DNA of 64,000 nt from Lysobacteraceae bacterium (GCA_013823855.1 PNMW01000046.1:1-64000); one strand, 5' to 3'; positions 1 to 9,612 are shown, numbered from the stretch's first letter. Numbers and translations are program-made. Notes: generated by a model from the letters alone, not told the origin.

Positions 1-1446
1 ATCGTCGTGGTGATGGCAGCACCGATTCCGGCGATGGTCCGCCACGCGATCTTCTGCGGCATGTGGGCGGTCTGGCTGATCCCGACCGGCTGCGTGCTGA
101 TCTCGCTGCTGCTGGCTACCCTGCCGCCGCCGAAGAACGTCCAGCAGCTGACCGGGCACGGCCAGGAATCGGGCGTGCATCGTCGCATCCAGCGCCTGCT
201 CGGCGGCATCGCCGCGCTCAGCCACGGCAAGCGCGCGCGGATGACGACGGTTGCGGTGGTGATCCTGTCGACGCTGGCGGTCTGGACCTCATCGCAGATC
301 CGCATCGGCAACCCGGTCGAAGGCACCAACCTGCTGTGGTACGACTCGGCGTTCAACCAGTCGGTGCGCGCGATCAACGGCAGCTTCCCCGGTGTCAACA
401 CGTTGGAAATCGTGCTCGAGGCCAAGGATCCGGAATCGCCGGAGTGGACCTCGCACACGGTCGACAGCTTTGAGACCATGACCCGGCTGCAGGAACTGAT
501 GGAGAAGGGGCCGAACCCGCCGCGCGCCACCTTGTCGTTCGCCGACTACCTGCGTGAATCGAACCGGCTGTTCAACGGCGGCGATCCGCGCTGGTCGATG
601 ATCGATCCGCGCGAGCGTGCCGTGGCATCCGCCGCGATCGGCTCGATGATGGGATCGAGCTCGAAGAACTTCAGCCACGTCGTCGACGGCACCCTGCAGC
701 ATTCCACGGTGTCGCTGTGGTATCCGGACAACAAGCAGGAAACCGTCGATGCGGCGATCGCCGCGGCGACGGCGGCCGTTGCCGTGGTCGGGGAGGATCA
801 CAAGGCCTTCCGCGTGCGTCTGGCCACCGGCACCATCGCGCTGCAGGAAGCGGTCAACCGGGTGATCGAACGCTACCAGTGGGTGGTGATCGTGGTGCTC
901 AACGTGTTCATCCTGATCATGTGCATCGCCGCCTACAAGTCGGTGCTGGCCGGCGTGATCCTGCTGATTCCGGTCAATCTCGCCAATGAAGCGCTGATTG
1001 CGGCGATGCACCTGCTCGGCGTCGGCCTGGATACCAACTCGATGATCGTCGCGGCGATCGGCGTCGGTGTCGGCATCGACTACGGCATCTACCTGCTGAG
1101 CCGCATCTGCGAGGAAATCCAGACCACCACCGGCAGCGACGACGAACGCTGGGCGTCGGCGATCGACAGCGCGCTGCGCACCACCGGCAAGGCGATCCTG
1201 TTCACCGCCAGCGTCATGGTCATCGGCATCATCCCCTGGTACCTGATGTCGGGCCTGAAGTTCGTGGCCGACATGGGGCTGCTGCTGATCGCGATCATGG
1301 GCATCAACATGGTGCTGGCGCTGGTGGTGCTGCCGCTGATCATCTGGTGGATCCGGCCGAAGTTCGCGTTGCGGCCGAATTCGCTGGTCAGCGAGGGTGT
1401 CGATCTGGCGCTGTTCACCGAGGGCAAGGTCAACGCCAAGGTCTGA
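1..1446 (+). CDS. RND/MMPL-family transporter, C-terminal part (5' end outside window)
   Basis: The reading frame is open at the left edge, so only the last ~481 residues are present. Residues 1-40 hold the end of one membrane bundle. A second bundle follows a periplasmic loop of roughly 200 residues and contains five hydrophobic helices, with the typical RND segment GVGVGIDYGIYLLSR. This half-repeat layout (helix, large periplasmic loop, five helices) is that of hydrophobe/lipid-exporting RND proteins of the MMPL/HpnN type. The substrate cannot be read from the sequence. The following gene is a Baeyer-Villiger-type monooxygenase 150 bp downstream, so export of or tolerance to hydrophobic ketones or lipids is a possible shared role, but this is inference. 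Confidence 0.85.
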   Translation: MVVVMAAPIPAMVRHAIFCGMWAVWLIPTGCVLISLLLATLPPPKNVQQLTGHGQESGVHRRIQRLLGGIAALSHGKRARMTTVAVVILSTLAVWTSSQIRIGNPVEGTNLLWYDSAFNQSVRAINGSFPGVNTLEIVLEAKDPESPEWTSHTVDSFETMTRLQELMEKGPNPPRATLSFADYLRESNRLFNGGDPRWSMIDPRERAVASAAIGSMMGSSSKNFSHVVDGTLQHSTVSLWYPDNKQETVDAAIAAATAAVAVVGEDHKAFRVRLATGTIALQEAVNRVIERYQWVVIVVLNVFILIMCIAAYKSVLAGVILLIPVNLANEALIAAMHLLGVGLDTNSMIVAAIGVGVGIDYGIYLLSRICEEIQTTTGSDDERWASAIDSALRTTGKAILFTASVMVIGIIPWYLMSGLKFVADMGLLLIAIMGINMVLALVVLPLIIWWIRPKFALRPNSLVSEGVDLALFTEGKVNAKV

Positions 1447-1598
1447 AGACCGACTCGCAGCGCTTGCGCGGCGCTCGGGAATCGCCCGTCGCCTACCCGA
1501 ACGGGCGGGGGGCGGAATCGCCGCTGCTGTCAGTCTCGATCACTCATCTCGACCGGCCCGCAGAGGCCGGCGGTCCGTGCAACCCGAGGAGATTCCCG

Positions 1599-3257
1599 AT
1601 GGATGACCGTAGCCCGATCACGACACGCACCGACTTCGACGCCATCGTCGTCGGCGCCGGCTTCGCCGGCATGTTCATGCTGCACCGCCTGCGCCAGCAG
1701 GGCCTGAAGGTCCGCGTCTTCGAGCGCGGCAGCGGCGTCGGCGGCACCTGGTTCTGGAACCGCTATCCCGGCGCCCGCTGCGATACCGAGTCGATGGAGT
1801 ACAGCTACCAGTTCGATGACGCGCTGCAGCAGGAATGGAACTGGCCGGAACGCTACTCGGCGCAGCCGGACATCCTGAAGTACGCCAACCATGTCGCCGA
1901 CCGCTACAACCTGCGCGCCGACCTGCAGTTCAACACCAAGGTGCTGAGCGCGAGCTTCGACGAGGCCCGCCATCTCTGGACCATTGCCACCGACGACGGC
2001 AAGACCGCCACCGCGCGCTACTTCATCATGGCCACCGGCACGCTGTCGGTCGCCAACAAGCCGAAGTTCGCCGGCCTCGATTCGTTCAAGGGCCGGGTGT
2101 TCTACACCAGCGACTGGCCGCATGAGGGGGTGGATTTCACCGGTCGCCGCGTGGCGCTGATCGGCACCGGCTCGTCCGGCATCCAGTCGACCCCGCACAT
2201 CGCCGAGCAGGCGTCGCGGCTGACCGTGTTCCAGCGGACACCGAATTTCTCGGTGCCGGCGCGCAACCGGCCGCTGAGCGACGAGGAGCGCAACGTCACC
2301 AAGAGCCGCTACGGCGAGCTGCGCAATTTCACTTACCAGCAGCCGTTCGCGACCAATTTCCACATGAACGACGTGTCGGCGCTCAGCGTGTCGCCAGAGG
2401 AGCGCCGCCGCGTCTACGAGGAACGCTGGAACCAGCACGGCGGCCTGCATTTCATGGCTGCGTTCAACGATCTGCTGTTCAACAGCGAGGCCAACAAGAC
2501 GATTGCCGAGTTCATCGTCGACAAGATCCACGGTATCGTGAAGGACCCGAAGAAAGCGGAAATCCTGGCACCGAAGAACGGCGTGGTCGGCTGCAAGCGC
2601 CTGTGCAGCGACACCGGTTACTTCGAGACCTTCAATCGCGACAATGTCGATCTCGTTGACGTCAGCCAATCGCCGATCGAGGAAGTGACGGAGACCGGCA
2701 TCCGCGTCGAAGGCGATGAGGGGATTCGTGATTTCGGGGTCGACGACATCGTCTTCGCCACCGGCTTCGACGCGATGACCGGTGCCCTGCTCGGCGTCGA
2801 CATCAAGGGTCGCGGCGGCCAGTCGCTGCGCGACAAGTGGGCGGCCGGACCACGCACCTACCTCGGCCTGCAGACGGTCGGCTTCCCGAACCTGTTCATG
2901 GTCACCGGGCCGGGCTCGCCGTCGGTGCTGTCGAACATGATGGTGTCGATCGACCAGCACGTGAACCTGATCAGCGACACCATCCGCCACCTCGAATCGG
3001 CCGGCATCGTCGAGATCGAACCGCAGCAGAGCGCCGAGGACGCCTGGGTCAGCCACGTCAACGAGGTCGCCGATCTGACCGTCTATCCGACCTGCAACAG
3101 CTGGTATCTCGGCTCCAACGTGCCGGGCAAGACCCGCGTGTTCATGCCGTACATCGGCTTCAACACCTACGTCGCCAAGTGCCAGGACGTGGTCGCCAAG
3201 GGCTACGAGGGCTTCGTGCTGGTTCCCAGCGAGCGCAAGGAAGCGGCGACGGCCTGA
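1599..3257 (+). CDS. Flavin-containing monooxygenase, Baeyer-Villiger (cyclohexanone/phenylacetone) type
   Basis: 552 residues. An FAD Rossmann motif GAGFAG lies near residue 19, followed by the BVMO-typical GVGGTWFWNRYPGARCD stretch, then the NADPH motif GTGSSG near residue 191 and a late FATGFD motif. Known members insert O2 next to a ketone carbonyl to give esters or lactones, using NADPH. The start at 1599 follows AGGAG with good spacing. Oddity: the type I BVMO fingerprint FxGxxxHxxxWP reads FKGRVFYTSDWP here (residues 163-174), so the conserved His is Tyr169. The enzyme may therefore be an atypical BVMO or a related ketone/N-hydroxylating monooxygenase. The substrate is unknown. Confidence 0.85.
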   Translation: MDDRSPITTRTDFDAIVVGAGFAGMFMLHRLRQQGLKVRVFERGSGVGGTWFWNRYPGARCDTESMEYSYQFDDALQQEWNWPERYSAQPDILKYANHVADRYNLRADLQFNTKVLSASFDEARHLWTIATDDGKTATARYFIMATGTLSVANKPKFAGLDSFKGRVFYTSDWPHEGVDFTGRRVALIGTGSSGIQSTPHIAEQASRLTVFQRTPNFSVPARNRPLSDEERNVTKSRYGELRNFTYQQPFATNFHMNDVSALSVSPEERRRVYEERWNQHGGLHFMAAFNDLLFNSEANKTIAEFIVDKIHGIVKDPKKAEILAPKNGVVGCKRLCSDTGYFETFNRDNVDLVDVSQSPIEEVTETGIRVEGDEGIRDFGVDDIVFATGFDAMTGALLGVDIKGRGGQSLRDKWAAGPRTYLGLQTVGFPNLFMVTGPGSPSVLSNMMVSIDQHVNLISDTIRHLESAGIVEIEPQQSAEDAWVSHVNEVADLTVYPTCNSWYLGSNVPGKTRVFMPYIGFNTYVAKCQDVVAKGYEGFVLVPSERKEAATA

Positions 3258-3337
3258 AAAACTGCTGGTCCTGCTCCTGCGCCAGGGCCTGCGGTTGCCA
3301 TGGCGCAGGAGCGAACTCCCTTTCATCGATCCCGACC

Positions 3338-3754
3338 ATGAACGCGACGGCCATCCAGCTTGCCATCGACAGCTACATCGCCGCCTGGAACGCCCAGGAC
3401 TTCGAGCGGATGGCGGCGCATTTCACCGAGCCGGCGGTGTTCGTGATGCCGTCGGGCACCACGGTGCTGCCGACCCGCACGGCGCTGGCGGAATTCCTGC
3501 GCACGATCTTCGTGCCGCTCAATGCCCGCGGCTTCGGCCACACCCGGATCGGCGCGATCAGCAGCCGCGCGCTGGCCGATGGCCTGTACCTGGCCGAGGT
3601 CGACGACATCCGCCGCTATCGCCGCGACGGCTCGCTGCTGGAGACCCTGGAGGTGCAGTACGCGCTGCGCCGCGATCCGGCGGCGCTCACCGCCGGGCTG
3701 TCGATCGCGATGGCGCTGTGGTGCGACCCGGGCTGGCGGCATCGCCTGCTGTAG
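3338..3754 (+). CDS. SnoaL/NTF2-like small protein
   Basis: 138 residues. The N-terminal helix IDSYIAAWNAQDFERMAAHF followed by beta strands is the pattern of the NTF2/SnoaL fold (also called DUF4440-like), used by small isomerases, hydrolases and binding proteins. No catalytic residues can be assigned. The start is the ATG at 3338; upstream in-frame codons would extend into the preceding gene. It lies 80 bp after the monooxygenase and may share its transcript. Function unknown. Confidence 0.7.
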   Translation: MNATAIQLAIDSYIAAWNAQDFERMAAHFTEPAVFVMPSGTTVLPTRTALAEFLRTIFVPLNARGFGHTRIGAISSRALADGLYLAEVDDIRRYRRDGSLLETLEVQYALRRDPAALTAGLSIAMALWCDPGWRHRLL

Positions 3755-3802
3755 TGGCGGGTAGCCGATAATGCCGGTACCTCCCCGCCTGCCTTCTTGC
3801 CC

Positions 3803-4366
3803 ATGTCCGCATCCCCTGCTCGCGTCATCCGGTCGATCTGCGTGTTCTGCGGATCGCGACATGGCCGGAATCCGGTCTACACGGAGGCGGCGCGGGAACT
3901 GGGCCGGCTGCTTGCCGAGCGCGGCATCCGGCTGGTCTACGGCGGCGGCCGGGTCGGACTGATGGGCGAGGTGGCCGATGCGGTGCTGGCAGCCGGCGGC
4001 GAGGTGATCGGGGTCATTCCCAGCCTGCTGATCGACAAGGAAGTGGAGCACCGCGGCCTGACCCAGCTGCATGAAGTCGGATCGATGCACGAACGCAAGG
4101 CGCTGATGGAGCAGTTGTCCGACGCTTTCGTCGTGCTGCCCGGCGGCTTCGGCACGCTCGACGAGGCCTGCGAGATCCTGACCTGGGCGCAGCTCGGGCT
4201 GCACCGCAAACCACTCGGCCTGGTCAACACCGCCGGCTACTACGATCAGCTGTCCAGCTTTCTCGACCACGTCGAGCAGGAGGATTTCCTGTCGTCGGCC
4301 AACCGCCGGCGAGTGCTGGTGGAGGCCACGCCGTCGGCGATCCTGGATCGGCTGACGGCGGTCTGA
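3803..4366 (+). CDS. LOG-family nucleoside 5'-monophosphate phosphoribohydrolase
   Basis: 187 residues, the normal length for the LOG (TIGR00730) family. It shows the Rossmann start ICVFCGSRHG, the GGGRVGLMGEVADA loop, the MHERK motif and the family signature PGGFGTLDE. Members split nucleotide monophosphates, for example cytokinin riboside 5'-monophosphate, into base and ribose phosphate. In bacteria the physiological role is often general nucleotide salvage. The ATG at 3803 is chosen; a TTG two codons upstream is an alternative. It stands alone between a SnoaL-like gene and a TonB receptor. Confidence 0.9.
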   Translation: MSASPARVIRSICVFCGSRHGRNPVYTEAARELGRLLAERGIRLVYGGGRVGLMGEVADAVLAAGGEVIGVIPSLLIDKEVEHRGLTQLHEVGSMHERKALMEQLSDAFVVLPGGFGTLDEACEILTWAQLGLHRKPLGLVNTAGYYDQLSSFLDHVEQEDFLSSANRRRVLVEATPSAILDRLTAV

Positions 4367-4443
4367 AGCCGGCCTGGCCAAACCGGGAAGTTTTCCCATT
4401 TACCGGACGTTGACCTTTCTTCACTGTCGCCGCGACAAGAAAA

Positions 4444-4464
4444 GCCGCGCCCATCGAGCGCGGC
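4444..4464 (+). other. 7-bp GC hairpin just upstream of the TonB-receptor start
   Basis: GCCGCGC (4444-4450) and GCGCGGC (4458-4464) can pair around a 7-nt loop. No T-run follows, so this is not a convincing terminator. It lies about 22 nt before the GTG start and could influence translation initiation or mRNA stability. No cobalamin or other riboswitch consensus was recognised in the 107-nt gap. Confidence 0.3.
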
Positions 4465-4486
4465 CACGCCGAAAGTGGAGAAGATC

Positions 4487-6844
4487 GTGATTCGCAAGAC
4501 CTTGATGCTGTCGCCGATGCTGCTGGCGGCCGGTTCCCTGTGGGCGCAGGACGCCACCGCGCCGGATCCGGCGCCGGCGGTTCCCGCCGCGGCCGTCCAG
4601 CTCGCGCCGGTCCGGGTCATCGGCCTGACGCCGGTGGACACCGGCGGCGTGCCGCTGGATCGCTATCCCGGCAACGCCCAGTCGGCCACCGCGCTCGACA
4701 TCCAGAACGCCCAGGCGCAGAGCCTGAGCGATTTCATGGCGCGCAAGCTCGGCAGCGTCTTCGTCAGCGATGCCCAGAACAACCCGTATCAGCCGGACCT
4801 GTTCTATCGCGGCTATTCGATCAGCCCGCTGCTCGGCCTGCCGCAGGGCCTGGCGCTGTACGTCGACGGCGTGCGGGTCAATGAAACCTTTGGCGACGTG
4901 GTCAACTGGGACCTGATTCCGGACGCCGCGATCAACTCGCTGCAGCTGGTGCCCGGCTCCAATCCGGTGTTCGGCCAGAACACGCTGGCCGGCGCCCTGA
5001 CCCTGCGGACCAAGACCGGCTTCGACCTCGACGGCACCCGCGTCGAACTCGGCGGCGGTTCGTTCAGCCGCTTCGGGACCTCGGTGGAACACGGCTGGTC
5101 GCGGGGCCATTACGCCGTCTACCTGGCCGGCGAGTACGACCGCGAGGACGGCTGGCGCGATTTCTCGCCCAGCCGGATCGGCCGCCTGTTCACCAAGGGC
5201 AGCTATCTCGACGACAAGACCTCGGTCGACCTCGGCTTGAGCCTGGCCGACAACCGCCTGACCGGCAACGGCGCGGCCCCGGTCGCGCTGCTGGCGCGCG
5301 AAGGGCGCGGCCGGATCTTCACCTACCCGGATCTGACCGAGCCGCGCCTCGGCGCGATCAACCTGCAGGCCAGCCACGCGTTCTCCGAGCGCATCGCCTG
5401 GTCCGGCGGTATCGCATTCCGGCGCAACTACTCGAAGTCGCTGAACGGCGACGGCACCGAGTACGAAGCCTGCGAAGACTCGGCAAACGTCGATGGCGAA
5501 GGCAATCCCTTCCTGTGCGAAGAGAACGACGACGGCGAGGAAGTGCTGACCCTGCCTACCGGTACGCCGATCGTCGCCAGCGAGGCCAACGATTCGGCCA
5601 CCGTCAACACCTCGTCGACCGACCAGCACGCCTACAGCCTGCGCACCCAGCTGGTGTTCACCGGGCCCGCGCCGCGCGACCGGATCACCGTCGGCGGCAC
5701 CGCCGAGTTCGGCCGCGTGCTGTTCTCGTCGCAGACCGAAGTCGGCGCGCTGACCGAGGATCGCGGCGCCGAGGGCAGCGGCGAGGAAGTGCTCGATTCC
5801 TTCGTGCGCCTGCGCACCCGCAAATACGTCTACAGCGCGTTCGTGGTCGGCAACTGGTCGCCGATCGATCCGCTCGACATCACCGCCGCCGCCAGCCTCA
5901 ATCACACCCAGGTGGTGCTGCGCGATCGGGGCCTCGATGACGATCTCGACGGCAACCACAGGTTCACCCGGCTGAATCCGTCGATCGGCGCGACCTGGAA
6001 GTTCACGTCCCGGCTGACCGGCTTCGCCAACTACGCCGAATCGGCGCGGGCACCGACGCCGGTCGAACTGACCTGCGCCGATCCGCTCGATCCCTGCCGC
6101 CTGCCGAATGGCTTCGTCAGCGATCCGCCGCTCGACCAGGTGGTCACCCGCACCATCGAAGCCGGCATCCGCTGGGACACGCCGCGCTACTCGGGCGCGC
6201 TGGCGCTGTTCAACAGCGAGAACCGCAACGACATCCTGTTCATCACCGACGGCGAGCTGACCAGCACCGGCTACTTCGACAACGTCGGCAAGACCCGCCG
6301 CCGCGGCGTCGAGTTCGGCAGCCAGTACCGGATCACGCCGGCCTTGCGTTTCGGCCTGCAGTACACGTATCTGGACGCCCAGTTCCTCGAAGGCTTCCTG
6401 GTCAACTCGCCGAATCATCCGGTGCGTGATCCCGACGACGCCGAACAAGTGTCGGCGGCCGCCGGCGTGGTCAATGCCGGCAACCGGATCCCGCTGGTGC
6501 CGCGCCATCTCGGCAAGGCGACGCTCGAATACCGTGTGCCGAGCTTCGGCATCGGCTTCGAAGCCGCCGGCCGCAGCAATTCCCCGTATCGCGGCGACGA
6601 GTCGAACAGCGATCCCGAGCGGGTTCCCGGCTTCGTGATCTTCGGCCTGTACGGCGACTACAAGCCGCTGCCATGGCTGACCCTGTTCGGTCGCGTGTCG
6701 AACCTGTTCGATCGCGATTTCGCGACCTTCGGCGTCTACGGCGAGGCCGAGGAAACCCTGGGTGACGACTACGAGGGCGAATACCGCTTCATCGGTCCGG
6801 GCGCGCCACGGGCGTTCTTCGGCGGCCTGCGCGTGCAGTTCTGA
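4487..6844 (+). CDS. TonB-dependent outer-membrane receptor
   Basis: About 785 residues. A signal peptide ends at SLWAQ (mature start near DATAPD). A plug domain follows, with typical segments FYRGYSISPLLGLPQGLALYVDGVRVNE and NPVFGQNTLAGALTLRTKTG. The rest is a long beta-barrel ending in a C-terminal phenylalanine (RVQF), as needed for BAM insertion. GTG at 4487 is preferred because GGAG lies six bases upstream; the in-frame GTG at 4475 lacks a ribosome site. Such receptors import siderophores, metal chelates, sugars or lipids using TonB energy. An acidic insertion around residues 330-350 rich in Glu/Asp is notable. The ligand is not evident and no transport partners adjoin it. Confidence 0.9.
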   Translation: MIRKTLMLSPMLLAAGSLWAQDATAPDPAPAVPAAAVQLAPVRVIGLTPVDTGGVPLDRYPGNAQSATALDIQNAQAQSLSDFMARKLGSVFVSDAQNNPYQPDLFYRGYSISPLLGLPQGLALYVDGVRVNETFGDVVNWDLIPDAAINSLQLVPGSNPVFGQNTLAGALTLRTKTGFDLDGTRVELGGGSFSRFGTSVEHGWSRGHYAVYLAGEYDREDGWRDFSPSRIGRLFTKGSYLDDKTSVDLGLSLADNRLTGNGAAPVALLAREGRGRIFTYPDLTEPRLGAINLQASHAFSERIAWSGGIAFRRNYSKSLNGDGTEYEACEDSANVDGEGNPFLCEENDDGEEVLTLPTGTPIVASEANDSATVNTSSTDQHAYSLRTQLVFTGPAPRDRITVGGTAEFGRVLFSSQTEVGALTEDRGAEGSGEEVLDSFVRLRTRKYVYSAFVVGNWSPIDPLDITAAASLNHTQVVLRDRGLDDDLDGNHRFTRLNPSIGATWKFTSRLTGFANYAESARAPTPVELTCADPLDPCRLPNGFVSDPPLDQVVTRTIEAGIRWDTPRYSGALALFNSENRNDILFITDGELTSTGYFDNVGKTRRRGVEFGSQYRITPALRFGLQYTYLDAQFLEGFLVNSPNHPVRDPDDAEQVSAAAGVVNAGNRIPLVPRHLGKATLEYRVPSFGIGFEAAGRSNSPYRGDESNSDPERVPGFVIFGLYGDYKPLPWLTLFGRVSNLFDRDFATFGVYGEAEETLGDDYEGEYRFIGPGAPRAFFGGLRVQF

Positions 6845-6927
6845 TCGCGCGGTCTTCACGCTGCGCTGGCGTGGCGGCGGGAGACCGGCTTCAATCCGGC
6901 ATCGACCGCCGCCGCCGCGAGCCTGTC

Positions 6928-7359
6928 ATGCCGTTCACCACGCAACGCATCATCCCCGCCACGCCGGCCGAGGTGTTCGCGGCGATCAAGGACAGCGCCC
7001 GGCTGGCCCGCTGGTGGGGGCCCGCCGGCTTCAGCAACCGCTTCGAGGTCTGCGACTTCCGCGCCGGCGGCGAATGGGCTTACGTGATGCACGGGCCCGG
7101 CGGCAAGCAGTATCCGAACCGGAGCCGTTTCGAAGCCATCGAAGCGGATCGGAAGCTGGTGATCCGTCACCTGTCGCAGCCCCATTACCGGCTGACGATC
7201 ACGCTGACTGCCGTCGAGCCGGGGAGCATCCGGATCGACTGGCTGCAGGCCTTCGACGACGAACGCGTCGCCGCCGGCATCGCTGCCATCGTCGAGCCGG
7301 CCAACGAGCAGAATCTCGACCGGCTGAGTGCCGAAGTGCTGCGTCCGCCGCCGGTCTGA
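6928..7359 (+). CDS. SRPBCC / AHSA1-like domain protein
   Basis: 143 residues. The opening pattern (ITTxRxIPATPAEVF followed by WWGP) is that of the AHSA1/START-like SRPBCC fold, a hydrophobic-cavity helix-grip domain seen in Hsp90 co-chaperone homologues and small-ligand binders. It ends in a Pro-rich tail. The ATG at 6928 gives the full domain. It sits alone between the TonB receptor and a membrane protease. No ligand can be assigned. Confidence 0.75.
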   Translation: MPFTTQRIIPATPAEVFAAIKDSARLARWWGPAGFSNRFEVCDFRAGGEWAYVMHGPGGKQYPNRSRFEAIEADRKLVIRHLSQPHYRLTITLTAVEPGSIRIDWLQAFDDERVAAGIAAIVEPANEQNLDRLSAEVLRPPPV

Positions 7360-7470
7360 GTCCGGGGCGCTCGCGGCGTCGATTCCGTTACCGCCTGCAG
7401 TCGGGCCCGAGATTGCCGAACCGGCGCCGGTCTGGAACAGTGGCGGCCGTTCCGAAGCAGGGCTGCGCAC

Positions 7471-8580
7471 GTGTTTCCCGTTATCGCCACGCTGGCCTTG
7501 ATTGCCGCGCTCCGCCTGGGCTTGCTGGTCCGGCAGCGCGCCGTGCTGCGGACCCAGGATCAGGCCTATGCGACCGGGCTGGTGAGCCAGCGGGTCGGTC
7601 TGCAGCTGTGGCAGCAGGTCTGGCCGTTGCTGCTGATCATGGTGCTGCCGCGGCTGGGCGGTGGCGAGTCCTGGTGGCTGCTGTTCGCCCAGGCACTGGC
7701 TGGCTGGTTCTGGATGCTGCCGCCGCAGGCCTGCAAGCCGTTCTGGCTCGATGCCGCGCATGGCATGAACCGCCTGACGGTCCATGCCTTCGTGCGCGAG
7801 CAGGCGATCAAGCTGGCGTTGTTTGCCGCGCTCGCGCTGCCGGCAGCGCCGCTGGCCCTGGCGCTGCTGGAGCGCTTCGGCGAACTTGCCTGGCTGGCGA
7901 TCTGGGCGATCGGCTGGAGCGCCTGGGCGGGCCTCGGCTGGCTGCAGCCGCGATTCATCGCGCCGCTGTTCGACAAGGTCGAACCGCTGCCGCCCGGCGA
8001 GCTGCGCAGCCGGCTCGAACAGCTGCTGACGCGCAGCGGCGTCCGCGATCAGCGGCTGTACCTGCTGCGCGCCTCGGCCCGCTCGGCACAGGCCAATGCC
8101 CAGGTTTCGGGTACGGCACGGGCGCCGCGGATCGTGCTCAGCGATACCCTGATCGGGATGCTGCAGCCCGACGAGATCGAAGCCGTGGTCGCGCACGAGC
8201 TGGGCCACATCCAGCGCGGCCACCTGCGCCTCCAGCTGCTGCTGATCGCTGCCGCGTCGCTGGTGATGGTGATCCTCGCGGCGGCCCTGACCGCCGGCGT
8301 CGCCGCGCCGGCGCTGCGGCTGGCGCTCGCCTGGGCGCTGCTGCCATCGCTGTGGTTCCTGGCGCTGCCGCTCGCCAACTACTGGTACCGGCGCTTCGAG
8401 TTCGAGGCCGACGAATCGGCCGCGAACCAGTCCAGCGCTGCGGCGCTGGCGCGCGCGCTGCGCCAGCTGACCCGCAACAACCGCAACGCGCCGCTGGCCG
8501 ACCGCTGGTACGAGCGCGTCTATCACACCCATCCGGCGACTTCGGCACGGCTCGATCGCCTCGACCGCGCCGGCACATGA
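7471..8580 (+). CDS. M48-family membrane zinc metalloprotease (Ste24/CAAX-protease-like)
   Basis: 369 residues starting at GTG. Several hydrophobic helices (first at residues 1-20, others near 45-75 and 105-150) precede the zinc motif HELGH in VVAHELGHIQRGH. A further helix pair follows, then the third ligand region EFEADESAA. This matches M48A proteases of the Ste24/HtpX superfamily, which act in the cytoplasmic membrane on misfolded membrane proteins or lipoproteins. Its stop overlaps the start of the next gene (ATGA), so the two are probably co-translated. Confidence 0.85.
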   Translation: MFPVIATLALIAALRLGLLVRQRAVLRTQDQAYATGLVSQRVGLQLWQQVWPLLLIMVLPRLGGGESWWLLFAQALAGWFWMLPPQACKPFWLDAAHGMNRLTVHAFVREQAIKLALFAALALPAAPLALALLERFGELAWLAIWAIGWSAWAGLGWLQPRFIAPLFDKVEPLPPGELRSRLEQLLTRSGVRDQRLYLLRASARSAQANAQVSGTARAPRIVLSDTLIGMLQPDEIEAVVAHELGHIQRGHLRLQLLLIAAASLVMVILAAALTAGVAAPALRLALAWALLPSLWFLALPLANYWYRRFEFEADESAANQSSAAALARALRQLTRNNRNAPLADRWYERVYHTHPATSARLDRLDRAGT

Positions 8581-9443
8581 GTCCGGCGCTGCGCACGGCG
8601 CTGCTGACCGCGCTGACGCTGTGCTTCTTCGCCGCCAACTCGATCCTCACCCGGGTGGCGCTGCGCGACGGCGACATGGACGGGCTGGCGTTCTCGGTGA
8701 TCCGCGTTGCCGCCGGCGCGCTGATGCTGGTGCTGCTCCTGTCGCGTCGCGCCGGCGGCTCTCGGGCGCTGGCCGGGGACTGGCCATCGGCACTGGCGCT
8801 GGTGGTCTATGCCGCGGCGTTTTCGGTGGCCTATCGGTCGATTCCGTCGGGGACCGGCGCGCTGATCCTGTTCGGCACCGTGCAGGTGACGATGATCGGC
8901 AGCGGTCTGGTGCTGGGCGAGCGGCCGCCGTGGCGGGAATGGCTTGGCGTGCTGGTGTCGGTCAGCGGCCTGCTGGTGTTCCTGCTGCCCGGGCTGCAAC
9001 GGCCGCCGCTGGCCGGCAGCCTGCTGATGCTGGCGGCCGGCATCGGCTGGGCGGCATACAGCCTGCGGGGCCGGGGCAATCGCGATCCTCTGGCCGCCAC
9101 GGCCGGCAACTTCGTCCGTGCACTGCCGCTGGCGCTGCTGCCGTGGCTGCTGTTCGGCGGCCTGGCGCTGAACCCGCGCGGCGTGCTCTGCGCTGTGGCC
9201 TCCGGAGCGCTGGCCTCGGGGCTCGGCTATGCGCTCTGGTACACCGTGCTGCCGGCGCTGACCGCCCTGCGCGCCAGTCTCGTGCAGCTGGCGACGCCGA
9301 TGCTGGTCACCGTGTTCGGCGTGCTGTTCCTCGGCGAGCCGCTGACCCTGCGGCTGCTGTCCGGCAGCGCGCTGATCCTCGGCGGGCTGGCGACGGCGAC
9401 CCTGTACCGCGCCAGGCGCCTGCCGATGCCGCGCGGGCGCTGA
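8577..9443 (+). CDS. EamA/DMT-superfamily permease
   Basis: 288 residues with about ten predicted membrane helices arranged as two EamA repeats, and the usual end-of-repeat signatures (LVLGERPPWREWLGVLVSVSGLL in the first half, LFLGEPLTLRLLSGSALILGG in the second). DMT permeases export metabolites such as amino acids or purines. The substrate is unknown. The start codon overlaps the stop of the M48 protease by four bases. A short basic tail follows the last helix. Confidence 0.85.
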   Translation: MSPALRTALLTALTLCFFAANSILTRVALRDGDMDGLAFSVIRVAAGALMLVLLLSRRAGGSRALAGDWPSALALVVYAAAFSVAYRSIPSGTGALILFGTVQVTMIGSGLVLGERPPWREWLGVLVSVSGLLVFLLPGLQRPPLAGSLLMLAAGIGWAAYSLRGRGNRDPLAATAGNFVRALPLALLPWLLFGGLALNPRGVLCAVASGALASGLGYALWYTVLPALTALRASLVQLATPMLVTVFGVLFLGEPLTLRLLSGSALILGGLATATLYRARRLPMPRGR

Positions 9444-9612
9444 GGCTGCGTCATCCGTGTGACACCGGGCGCGGCGATCAGCGCCGCAGTGCGGTCACGG
9501 CACTGAAATGTCAGGGAATTCCTTCAGTGGCATCGAACTTGCGCGGTGGCCGTGCGCGACGGGAAGCGGTGCCGGTCGCGCGCTTCGATAACACCGCGCA
9601 AGAGGACAACCG

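Noticed and set aside
1530-3326. Long open frame of 598 codons antisense to the monooxygenase gene
   Set aside because: It mirrors the real gene in a GC-rich genome, has low-complexity Arg/Ala/His composition and no recognisable domain.
4367-4486. Possible riboswitch before the TonB receptor
   Set aside because: Only about 120 bases are available and no cobalamin-box or other aptamer consensus is seen; only a short hairpin can be drawn.
4421-6859. 812-codon open frame antisense to the TonB receptor
   Set aside because: Same artefact of high GC: no ribosome site or motif, and it covers a convincing receptor gene with signal peptide and C-terminal Phe.
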